Assembly (NCBI GenBank): GCA_965649825.1
Contig: OZ287698.1
Coordinates: forward strand, 992,001 to 1,056,000
Length of the DNA: 64,000 nucleotides
Source of the DNA: Penicillus capitatus
Lineage: Eukaryota > Chlorophyta
Reading direction: 5' to 3'
The notes beneath the pieces were generated by a model. It did no database searches and had not been told where the DNA came from. It saw only the letters and a program-made list of their open reading frames with translations. The position numbers and the translations under genes were made by a program. Shown piece after piece: positions 46,148-58,400 of the stretch; position 1 is the first letter of the stretch, and each line of letters starts with the position of its first letter.

Positions 46148-49100
46148 CAAATGCGCGTCACCAAAGAGCATCGACGTGCTTTGAGCGCGCTCTTGCTGTT
46201 CATCTTCATTTCAACGGTTTGTTGTCAAACACTAGAACCCGGTAATACAGCGCCGTCACTATTCAAGGAATCTCGTACTCTTCTACAAACACGACACTTC
46301 CCGGTGCACAAAGCACATACTTCGCTTCTGTTTGCATCGCCTGCCGTACGCGTTCAGAATCGTGTTTTTTTCGTACGGATGACAGAGTCGTTAATGGCGG
46401 TGCGTAGGGAGTCGCTGTACGCTTTCTGATGAAGATAAGGTCAGCATCGAAGACAGTGGAACGTGGCGCATTACGAGTGGCGTCTTTCAAGACTATGGCA
46501 TTCAGAGGATCGTAGACTGCGCCGAGGAAGGAGACGTCATCTTCTTTGACTCTGCACTGCGGATCCGACCGTATCAACGCATCGTCATTCGCCGTAACGT
46601 CACAATCGACGGTGGCGTGTCGCTTATGGCAGATCGTCCGCCAGACAGGACCGTCTTCACATGTCCTCATGGAGAGGGTCTTTTCCTCATCAGGCAAGCA
46701 TCCAGTGTCGTTTGCGGACGGATCGAAGGAGATGTGTTCGTCAGGGACTGCAGTTTTACACTCAGAAATGTTGCCATCCGAGACTGTCGCCTATCGAAAT
46801 GGCATGAAGTAGCAGGCATCATAGAAACAGATGACTGCATGCATCCATCTATTGCGGACCGCAAAGTTCTGTTGTCTGACGTCGCATTCGAACGCAACGA
46901 GAACTTGGGAGGGTCAGTGGGTCTCTTCGTTAGAGATCCTTCCTGTCAGAGTGTCACCGAATTCAAGAATGTCGCATTTGAAAGTAATTGGTACAGAGAT
47001 GCGTCGCGTTTGTCGACGAAGAATGCGTTTAGCAATATCCATGTCCTCGAAAACAAATGCACCGAGGGCCGTGGAAAGACTTCTTTCTTTTATTTCCCAA
47101 AAGATTCCTCATCTACTGTGACGAACATGGTCGCGGAGAAGAATAAGAATGCACACGTGATGAGTGTGACCCACGGGCAATTAGTCATTCTTAGTTCAGT
47201 TTTTGCAAGGAATGTTGGACACGGTAACGAAATCGTTCGAGTTTCTTCCTCTTTTTTGACCTTAGAAAATTCCCGTTTCCTCAATAACACGTGCAAATGC
47301 GACGGAGTGGCCGTCGCTGCTGACCACGTCTCCGAGGCCAAGTTCCTTTCTTGTGAGTTCTCGGGGAACGTGGCGACTGGTTACGAAGGTGGGGCGATTT
47401 ACGTTGTCCAGCCACTCAAGATATCCTTTACGTTCTGCAACTTCATAGAAAACGTCGTGGATGGCTCTGGTGGAGGGACGGTTGTCGTAGCCGGGTCCGT
47501 TTCCCATCCGACCAGAGATATCCATGAAACGACGGAAAGCGTCGAATTCAGTCATTGTAGGTTTTTACGAAACGTAGCTGGTTATGTGACGTCTGTCCAT
47601 TTCCGTCAGTTGCATAGTCGAATGATTTTATTTGATTCCTGCCTCGTGCAAAACAACGCAGCCCCAAGAGTGTATGGCAATTTCGCTGATTTCACGTTCA
47701 GTGCCATAACGCTGCATGAAAGTTATGTCGAGGACTTCGCAGCGAAGAACTGCAGATTTGAGGCGAACAGCCTTGCCAGAAGTGTGATGTGGTTCTCTGG
47801 AGCAGCGGGAACCATCCGAATTTTCAACAGTTCTTTCTTGAACAACAGTGCTCCGTACGAATGGGGAGGAACGGCAGTGTATTTCTTGAGTGATGAAGTC
47901 GACGGAGGCATTCCTCAAAGAAATGACCCACGAAACGAGACAAGACTCACCATTCAACATTCACTCTTCGAGCGAAACGACGGCGGGTACAATGGCGCCG
48001 CCATAGATGTGACGGGAGAGAGTGTGCATGTCGAGCTGCTGGACACCAGGTTTGTTAACAACACTGGCGAACTGGGGGCGGCTGTTTCGGTACGAAACAC
48101 CGCCTCTTTGAACGTCCGTCGCTGCACATTCAGAGATAACACTGTCACGAAGGGCAACGGAGGAGCGATGCGCATTGAAAAAACACATGCAACGATCTGG
48201 AACAGCACGTTTGTCAGAAACAAGAGTGCTTATGGTGGTGCCATCGAATCCGCCACCGGCGTTCGGGTGACTCGCTCGAAATTCTCTGCTAATGAGGCGA
48301 GACTCGGAGGCGGAGCACTGAATGTCCATTGTGAAGAGAAGGCGGAACATGCAGAACGCTGTGCCGTTTTGATTAGGAGCAGCGAGTTTGATGGTAATCA
48401 GGCTGGACGGTCGGGAGGCGGTCTGCGCATCTCTCGAAACTACAGGCTGGGCGTCGAAGACTGTAAATTCCGTAGAAACAATTCGACGTTCGGTGGCGGT
48501 CTATCGTTTTTTCGTGCTGTACAGCGCGGGGTGTGGTCCATTGGAAACTCAACCTTCTCCGAGAACAATGCGTCGACCGGCGGTAAGGGTATGTGCTCGT
48601 TGAACGGATGGATAAGAGTTCTGCACTTGCAGGGGCGCTATTCCTGGCCGATGGCATGACCCCGGGAGGAGTACTGACAAAAAGCAGCACGCCGTCATTG
48701 GAATCCACCGACAGGAGCTTCGCGTTCAGGGATCGTACGCGACCGACACTCTACCTCAACAACTCCATCGTATCGAATAACACCGCGTGGATATCTGGAG
48801 CCGGTGTATACGTCGAGAACGTTCCATTCTTGCAGATCGACGGAGCGGCTATGGAAGCTCCGGGTGCAAAGTTCGACTGTCGAGGCGAGGAACGGCCATC
48901 GTCGCATGAACAGTTCCGACAGAGCTTCTTCAACAACACCATCGCCGGAAGATACGAAGAGAATGTGGCCAGCGTTTCGACGGGCTTCTGTGTCACTCTT
49001 TTCTCGAATGATCAGAAGATCGGGGCCATCGCAGGGGGCGAGAAGTACACACTGAGACGTTGGAAAAGCGGCGATCGTTTTCCGACCTTACACGTGGTGA

Positions 49101-51209
49101 TGTACGATCCTTTCGGCAACGACTTCTCGAGGACGCGAAGCGAACGAGCATCCGCAAAAACAAGTGACGAGCGACCGGAGGCAGTCTACGAACAGGACGT
49201 GAATGCTGTGCTGTCTTCGAAGATCGCAGAGGGCTACAGAGATCCTTTCATTCAGAATAGGGTCTATCAGAGCATCTCAACTGGGAGCGGAAACATAACA
49301 CTCGGCAATCCCTACGCTCGACCAGGAGATTACCAGGTTTGGCTTCGCGTCGAAGGATTCGAAGACGTCCCTGTCACAATCGAAGTGCAAGTGCGGGGCT
49401 GCATGATCAACGAGGAATCCGCCCAGGACGATCGGTTCTGCAAGACTTGCAATTCGAACCAGTACAACTTCCGCAACGACAGATGGAATGACGCATGTCT
49501 CCCGTGCCCCGAGAATGCAAACTGCGCCACTCGCTTCACTCTGCCTCGGGCAGGGTACTGGAATTCGTTTCCCTGTTCTCCGCACATGGACAGATGCATC
49601 TACAAGGAAGCCTGCGAGATGACAGAGGTAGACGCTGTGGAGAACCGATCGGATGAGGAGAGGCCCTGCGAACACAGCAACGATTCTGTGCAGCAGTACC
49701 AATCAGGTCAGTGCGCCGAGGAATACACAGGCGCGCTGTGTGGATCGTGCAAGGAAACGGCAGGACGCCTTTCTGCCTTCTCCTGCGCGACATGCATCCC
49801 CAGGAAGATTGCCGCGATCGCGATGCTCGGAATCGAGGCAGTGCAGCTGCTCCTCGTCCTTCTGCCTGTCATGGAGACTCTCGGTGCCGGTACCCAACAC
49901 ACAGATGGCAGATCGCCTTTTTGGAAAATCACACGCGAGGGCAGACGGGCATCGGATCTTCAAGCCAGGCCCGACTCTACACCAAACTCTTCGGAATCGG
50001 GCGCTGAGATACTGGTGAGCGCCGACTCGGCATTCGTCGGGACATTCGACTCGAGATCGTGCGAGGAGCGAACAACCAGACGGCGTTTTCTGGGAACGCT
50101 GAAGGTATACGATCGATCCTCCTCTCCTTGACGCGACACTGAGAATTCTCACAGATCGTCATCAACTTTCTGCAGACTGTGTCCATCGCGGCATCGATGG
50201 ACGTCTCATGGACTGTGCCCACTTTCGTTCTGTTCGAGACATGGGGTGCGTTCATGTATCAAAGAGATACCACCTAAGCTACATACGTTGTGCAGATTCG
50301 ATGGGGAGTGCGATTACTATCGGTGCACCATTCGTGCTGGACTGCCTCCTGCCGATCGGAACCCGAATCCCACGAACCATCCTGCGCCAGATGATGATCG
50401 TCTTGCTGCCTCAGATGATGGCACTCTGCATATCCGCACTCGCTTTCCTCAAAGAGCTGTGTTCCGAGAAGGACTGGGGAAGACTGTTGAGAAGGATCAT
50501 CCTCGTCTACATCGTGGTGACCTACAACGCGTATCCATCCCTGGTAATGGTGGCAGTTGATGCCTTCAACTGCGTGCACGTCCACGACGGGGCGAATCTC
50601 GAGGAGGCAACCATGACCCAGCTCTACTGGGCATCCGACACTTCTGTTCAGTGCTACAGGAACAGTCATTTGGCCTTTGTCTTCGCTGTGTCCATTCCTC
50701 TAGCACTGTTCCTTGTGGCATTCCCAGCTTCACTGGCTGCATTCTTGGCCGTCAGCGCTCAGAGAGGAAATCTGTCCTCCGCATGGACCCAGGAGACGAT
50801 GGGCTTCCTGTTCGTCGCCTACGAAGACAAGTACGTCTGCTGGGACTGTCTGATTCTTCTGCGAAAGGCATTTCTCTCCATCGTCATCGTCTTTTCGTAC
50901 AGTCTTGGCGGCAATCTGCAAGGGCTCCTCTGTATGACATGTCTTGTCATTGCACTCTTTCTGCAGATGCACTGCAACCCGTTCAAAAGGGAATTGAGAG
51001 GACTGAATTCACTGGAAGGCGTGTCGCTCGTTGTGAGTTTCTTTACGTTTCTCTGCGGTGTGGTGTTGAACGACGAGAGGCTGACAAATGGTGTGTCGAA
51101 AGGAATTGTGACTGCGTCCCTGTTCTGCAGTAACATTGGACTTTTCGCTTTTCTCTTTCTTACCCTATGCCGACTCAAGTTTGCCAGAACCACTAGCAGA
51201 GAGCGTTGA
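46148..51209 (+). CDS. giant beta-helix ectodomain / Cys-rich / multi-pass membrane protein (paralogue A)
   Basis: ATG 46148 opens a signal peptide (ALSALLLFIFISTVCC). After an intron whose ends are uncertain (acceptor 46407 or 46439), about 1,540 residues follow in one frame, interrupted only by 50-nt introns at 48583-48632, 50105-50154 and 50246-50295. The ectodomain is a right-handed parallel beta-helix of PMP-type repeats (GGAI, NNT, FxxN motifs such as GGAMRIEKTHATIWNSTF and GGGLRISRN). A Cys-rich collar follows (CKTCNSNQYNF, CLPCPENANC, GYWNSFPC, GALCGSCKE, FSCATCIP), then several TM helices. The same architecture occurs in many algae and protists as surface proteins of unknown ligand. 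Total length is about 1,600 residues. It is adjacent to and paralogous with the next gene. Confidence 0.8.
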
Positions 51210-52493
51210 GACTCCAGTTTTTCGGTCTCGCCAATTCATGGAGAAAATAAGACTGAACGGTTTAGCTTCGAGACAAATGCTATAGGCAATGAGCTTTACC
51301 TTTGATATCTGAGTAGTACCGTCGTTTAGCTCTCCCATTCCTGTGCAATTGGTTTAGTTCTCACCTATTCATAGTACAGTTGTACGATCCGAAGAGAAAG
51401 ACGATTCATCGCTGTCGAACTTGGATGCGTGCAGAGAACTCTGTAATCCAGAATCTTTCATAGGAGAAGTTGTGTTCGAACTCGTCGTCGGTCAAGCAGT
51501 GGCCACAGTACCGACAAAAGATTACACGGCTGCACCGAACAGTTCTACTCTACTGTACGGGGTAGCCGATAGGAAAACTTGCTAGTACGTCATGAAAGAC
51601 TCTAATTGGTCGATAGAGCGCTTATGGAGCGATAAGGAACTGCTCTTCGTCGAGTTCCGATGCTCGAATCGAGGAGAAAGCGGCAGATGCTAGACGACCG
51701 TCTATGTGCAAAGGCGGCGATAAAGGCGTCTATAAAACGTCGAGCAGAACAACCTACATGTGCTGAAATCCTTGCCTTTCCTGTTGAGGGCCTTCGTGTT
51801 TTCGACCTCGACTCCATCTGGGATGATTGCTCTAAGACTTTGATGTACGTACGAGCTGGAAGACTCCACTAGACGCTCAGGTTGACGATGTGACGGACAT
51901 ATCCAGGTGTTTTCTGCCGACCTCTGTTCGACACTCTGTCAGATGGACACGTGACGTTTGTGTTCTTCCTATCTCTGTGGGCTATGCCTTCGACGCGTGG
52001 GATCCATGTTATTCGTGTGTGACAGACAGGAAGGCACTCTTGATTTCGTTCGGAAACACAGATGTAGATGGCAGATGGTTAAGCAGACTGATTGGATGCT
52101 TCTCACTCAATTTCACACTTTCTCGCGGCGACTTCCCGAAATCTGAAATCCTTGACCGTTCGCAGCAGGTACGGATTGAACGCGGCACAGCGCGACTGTG
52201 TGTCCGGAATGCATGTAGTTGATGATCTTCGAGCCTCGAGTCCTTGATGCCTGCAGTCGTGTCGGTCAGATCGTGCAATGTCTCGACAGTCGGGGCGACG
52301 CACGGACAGCGCCAGATAAAACGATACCTCCACCTCAGCAGCGCTCACTTCTGGCGATCCAGAGTTCGTCGCCCTGCGGAGACAGATTGATGCAACTGTC
52401 TTTTCAGTTACCGTATCAATCAGTACATAATGATTCTTCTCAAACGAAACGCGTCATTCTGAAACGTTTCGTTCAGGCTTTCTCAGCTTCACG
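51210..52493. other. spacer between the two giant paralogues
   Basis: 1.28 kb. It contains a 70-codon ATG frame at 51660-51872 on the + strand (basic N-terminus, then AEILAFPVEGLRVFDLDSIW) with no family match; I would not call it a gene without transcript data. Confidence 0.35.
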
Positions 52494-55400
52494 ATGCGAC
52501 GAACTCTTTCTAGTCTCAAGTTCTGTCTGCTCTGCTGCGCGCTCGCGCATGGAGTCGGACTGTCACGCGCTGTTCAAAGCGCAACTTCGCGTCCACCAGA
52601 GGCCGCTTCTGTGGAAGACGGTTTTCCAACGCTAACTTCGCAACAGATTTCCAGCCGTGCTGTCTGGCGTTTTAGGCCGAATGGACGACAAACCTCCACT
52701 CAGGCTTTCCGAAACGCCCACAGCTTTCTCCGCCGAAGACATTCGAAACGTAATGACGAATTCGCCTGTCTCTTTTCGGCAGTAAGGGCATTAACCATCT
52801 CGTCTGTTGTCCGTAGATGGTAAACGAAGCGCGTGCCGCACCTCAGTCCAACGCGTATGTTCGTGGAATCGCTACAGGTTCGGCCTTCTCTATCCGCTGT
52901 GCTGAACGCCCATTTTCGACTGTGTTTAAACGTGTTAGGTTTCGAATGTGCACTGACACAAGCAACCAAAGAAAGATACATGGCGGCAGACGGCAAAACG
53001 TGGCTCGTCGACAGCACTGTCCTTGAAGAAATCGAAAACGATCTCCAGCTGCTTGTCAACTGCACAAAAGAAGGCGACGTTCTGTCGTTTAACGTCAGAG
53101 ACTCCGTGCGCCCGTCGTCGGGATTAACTATTCCCTGGCAACTGACCCTCAGCACGCAACTCAAAGGCACCGACTCTAACGACGGTGTATACCCAACGGA
53201 CACAAGAACAAAAACAGTATTCGCTTGTCCTCACAAAAACTCAGGACTCTTTCTTGTCCAGTAAGAACATTTCGATGAAATAATGGTTGGTCATTCTCTT
53301 TTTGTTTGTAGGTCTTTGAATGTCACTTTTGTTGATCTCATCATTGAGAAGTGCACATTCGACGGCACCGATGATTCCCAAGCTGTCATTGAAGTTGCGG
53401 CATGTCATTCTCAAGATGCTTACGGCCTAATAGCTCTCCATCGTGTCATCTTCCGAAAGAACCACCTGATTGCAGCTTCTGGACTTCGGATGTCTTCCTC
53501 GTCCTGTTCTGAACTTGAAATGGTCAAAGTGGAGATCACGGAGAACGTCTTCTCGGGCAAGGCCTACGGAATCCATCTCGCAACGAAGAACTGGTTGAAA
53601 AACTGCGCCGCTTATGGGAACAGAATAGCCGAAACCAGTGGTGGGCAGCAATCTTCCTTGCTCTATGGAGGTGCCTCGTCCAACACGACGATCCAAGGAT
53701 TCACGGCTCAGGAAAACAATCTAACCTTCATAAAACTCCAAAATGGTTTTCTTTCAACAACGAAGGCGGCGTTTACACGGAATTTTCTGGGCACACGAAT
53801 CGCCAAGGATACGAAAGGCCACTGCTTTCATCTGGTCAAATCATCTGTCCAGATGGAAGCGTGCACCTTTGTTGCGAACGCAGGCCACCGAGGATTGGCG
53901 ATCTTCGCCAAAGAGTCAAAAATTTCCGTGTCCGGGTCCATTTTCAATGACAACGTCGGTTTTGATGATGGCGCCTGCGTCTACGTAGAAGATTCGGATG
54001 TGACGCTGGAGCGCACAAACGCGACAGCCAATAGCGTGCAAGTAAACGGCGGGTTTATCATGGCGGTGAATTCGATGGTGAGAGTGGACAATACGAAGGC
54101 GGCCCGCAACAGTGCGACGAAGAGTGGTGGATATATGTTTGTTGAAAAATCGAATGTGACGATGAAAAACACGATCGTGGCCGGCAATTCCGCAAAGTAT
54201 GGCGGCTTTATGCGGGCCAGAGGATCGCAGGTGACGCTTAAGCGCACGACTGCGACCGCCAACAGCGCACAAGAGTTTGGAGGGTTCATGTCGACATTCA
54301 TCTCGACTGTGAAGCTGTACTGGACGAACGCGACCGGCAACTCCGCTATGTACGGCGGCTTTATGCGGGCTAGAGAATCGAAGGTGACTCTGGAGCGCAC
54401 GAAGGCAACCGCCAACAGCGCACCAGAGATTGGAGGGTTCATGTCTGTGCTGAGCTCAACTGTGAAACTGGACCGGACAAATGCTGCCGGCAACAAAGCG
54501 AAGCAAGGCGGCTTCATAGACGTCGAAGAATCTAATGTGTCCCTCGTAAACACGATTGCTGTCGACAACATTGCAGCAGAGATTGGAGGCTTCATGTGGG
54601 CGTGGAGCTCCACTGTGAAGCTGGACCAGACGAATGCTGCCGGCAACAAAGCGAAGCAAGGCGGCTTCATACACGTCGAAGAATCGAACGTATCGATGAT
54701 GGACATGAACGCGACCGTCAACAGGGCAACGAAGAGCGGTGGATTTATGCATGTCGAAGAATCGAACGTGACGATGAAGGACACGATCGCGGCTGGCAAT
54801 TCCGCAAAGTATGGCGGGTTTATGCGGGCTAGAAAAACGAAGGTGACGCTGGAGCGCACGACTGCTACCGCCAACAGCGCACAGGAGTTTGGAGGATTCA
54901 TGTCGACATTTATATCGACTGTGAAGCTGGACCAGACGAATGCATCCAGCAACTTCGCCAAGTTTGGTGGGTTCATACGAGTTAAAGAATCGAGCGTGTC
55001 GATGAAGGACATGAACGCGACTGTCAACAATGCGACGAAGAGAGGTGGATATATGTTTGTCGAAGAATCGAATGTGACGATGAAAAACATAATCGCGGTC
55101 GGCAATTCTGCAAAGTATGGCGGGTTTATGCGGGCTAGAGAATCGCAGGTGACGCTTAAGCGGACGACTGCGACCGCCAACAGCGCACAGGAGTTTGGAG
55201 GGTTCATGTCGACATTCATCTCGACTGTGAAGCTGTACTGGACGAACGCGACCGGCAACTCCGCTATGTACGGCGGCTTTATGCGGGCTAGAGAATCGAA
55301 GGTGACTCTGGAGCGCACGAAGGCAACCGCCAACAGCGCACCAGAGATTGGAGGGTTCATGTCTGTGCTGAGCTCAACTGTGAAACTGGACCGGACAAAT

Positions 55401-58400
55401 GCTGCCGGCAACAAAGCGAAGCAAGGCGGCTTCATAGACGTCGAAGAATCTAATGTGTCCCTCGTAAACACGATTGCTGTCGACAACATTGCAGCAGAGA
55501 TTGGAGGCTTCATGTGGGCGTGGAGCTCCACTGTGAAGCTGGACCAGACGAATGCTGCCGGCAACAAAGCGAAGCAAGGCGGCTTCATACACGTCGAAGA
55601 ATCGAACGTATCGATGATGGACATGAACGCGACCGTCAACAGGGCAACGAAGAGCGGTGGATTTATGCATGTCGAAGAATCGAACGTGACGATGAAGGAC
55701 ACGATCGCGGCTGGCAATTCCGCAAAGTATGGCGGGTTCATGCGGGCTAGAAAAACGAAGGTGACGCTGGAGCGCACGACTGCTACCGCCAACAGCGCAC
55801 AGGAGTTTGGAGGATTCATGTCGACATTTATATCGACTGTGAAGCTGGACCAGACGAATGCATCCAGCAACTTCGCCAAGTTTGGTGGGTTCATACGAGT
55901 TAAAGAATCGAGCGTGTCGATGAAGGACATGAACGCGACTGTCAACAATGCGACGAAGAGAGGTGGATATATGTTTGTCGAAGAATCGAATGTGACGATG
56001 AAAAACATAATCGCGGTCGGCAATTCTGCAAAGTATGGCGGGTTTATGCGGGCTAGAGAATCGCAGGTGACGCTTAAGCGGACGACTGCGACCGCCAACA
56101 GCGCACAGGAGTTTGGAGGGTTCATGTCGACATTCATCTCGACTGTGAAGCTGTACTGGACGAACGCGACCGGCAACTCCGCTATGTACGGCGGCTTTAT
56201 GCGGGCTAGAGAATCGAAGGTGACTCTGGAGCGCACGAACGCAACCGCTAACAGCGCATTAGAGATTGGAGGGTTCATTTTTGCACGGATCTCGACGATC
56301 AAGCTGGATGACACAGAAGCTGTTAGCAACAACGCGAAGCAGGGCGGGTTCACATATGTTGAAAAATCAAACCTGACACTGGAGCGCACGACTGCTGCCG
56401 CCAACAGTGCACAAGAGTATGGAGGGTTCATGTCGGCGTTGAACTCGACTGTGAAAATGGACCAGACGAATGCGGCCAGCAACAAAGCGAAGCAGAGCGG
56501 CTTCACACATTTTGAAAGCTCAAATGCGACGCTGGAGCGTACGACTGCGTCTAGCAATAGTGGAACGAAGAGAGGCGGATTTATGTCGACGTTGTATTCG
56601 ACGGTGGTTTTGCAAGATACGAACGCGACTGAGAACAACGCAGAGGAGTCTGGTGGGTTCATACAAGTTGAAGAATCGAACGTGACGCTTGAAAACACAA
56701 TCGCAGTTGACAACAGAGCTTTAGCGCTTGGAGGATTTATTTTTGCACGGATCTCCACGATCAAGCTGGATGGCACAGAAGCGGTCAGCAACAACGCGAA
56801 GCAGGGCGGGTTCACATATGTTGAAAAATCAAACCTGACACTGGAGCGCACGAACGCGACAATCAACAATGCACAAGAGTATGGAGGGTTCATATCGGCG
56901 TTGAACTCGACTGTGAAGCTGTATGGGACGAACGCGGTCCGTAACAACGGTAAGCAGGGCGGCTTCATGTATGCCAGAGAAGCGAACGTGACACTCAAGG
57001 ATACAAAAGCGTCCACGAATGATGCGGAGATCGGTGGATTCATGTCACTGGATAACACGGTGGCAAAACTCGGCCATACGATTGCAGCCAACAACAGCGC
57101 AACTGAGTGGGGAGGATTCATGGAGGTGACACATTCAAGTCTCGTGTTGGACCACACCGACGCAGTCAGCAACGTTGCATTATGGGGCGGATTCATACGG
57201 GCCAAAGAATCGAATCTGACGCTCAACCACACCAAGGCGACCGCCAACATTGCGCAGGAAGACGGCGGATTTATGTCGGCGGTGAAGTCGACAGCGAAAC
57301 TGGACAATACGTACGCGACCGCCAACAGTGCACAAGCGTATGGCGGATTCATGTTTGTGTTAAACTCGACGGTGAAGCTGAGAGACACTAACACTCATAG
57401 CAACAAGGCAACATGGGGCGGATTCATACGGGCCAAAGAATCGAATCTGACGCTGGAGCGCACTAACGCAGTTGCCAACAGCGCACAAGACCATGGCGGA
57501 TTCGTATCGGCGTTGAACTCGACAGTGAAGCTGGACTCCACGAACGCCACCAACAACAGCGCAACAGAGTGGGGTGGGTTTATGGAGGTGACACATTCAA
57601 GTCTCGTGTTGGACCACACCGACGCAGTCAGCAACGTTGCATTATGGGGCGGATTCATACGGGCCAAAGAATCGAATCTGACGCTCACACACACCAAGGC
57701 GACCGCCAACATTGCGCAGGAAGACGGCGGATTTATGTCGGCGGTGAAGTCGACAGCGAAACTGGACAATACGAACGCGGATGGCAACAAGGCAGCGTGT
57801 GGTGGATTCATACGCGTTCTAGAATCAAGTGTAACGCTGGGACACACAAAGGCGGCCGACAATAGTGCGACGTTTGGAGGATTCGTTCACTCAGCGAACT
57901 CACAGTATCAATGGAGCACACCACCGCCGTCAACAGCAGCTCCAAGTGTGGCGGCTTTGTTTGGTCGTGGAACTCCGCCCTTACCATTTCACAGTCGAAA
58001 TTCCTCCTTAACGTCGCGAAACACTATGGTGGTTTTGCCGCGGCATTAAAAGACACCTCTATTCGCATGAATGACTCCACGGTGGAACGAGGAATGTCCG
58101 AGAACGGTGGATCAATCCGGTTGAAGAAGTCTCACCTGATAGCACGTAACCTCTCTATTCTTCACTCCGAAGCAAGCAAAAACGGTGGCGGTGTTATGGG
58201 CTTATCGTCTTCAACCTTTTTGTGTGTCGACTGCATGTTTCGGAACAACTCGGCGAAGCATGGTAATGGTGGGTCAGTTTTCTTCGATGCCGGTTCCGAG
58301 CAGATCGTACCCTTGCAGCTCGTCCGATGTTGTGTCGAAGAAAGCACGGCCGAACTGGGAGGTAAGAGCTTGCTCCAAAAGAGCAAAAAACCCGTTACTG

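Noticed and set aside
53981-57394. 1,137-codon open frame on the minus strand across the repeat region
   Set aside because: It is the antisense of in-frame repeats whose codon pattern avoids stops in this register. The plus-strand product has a signal peptide, collar and TM domain homologous to paralogue A; the antisense has none.
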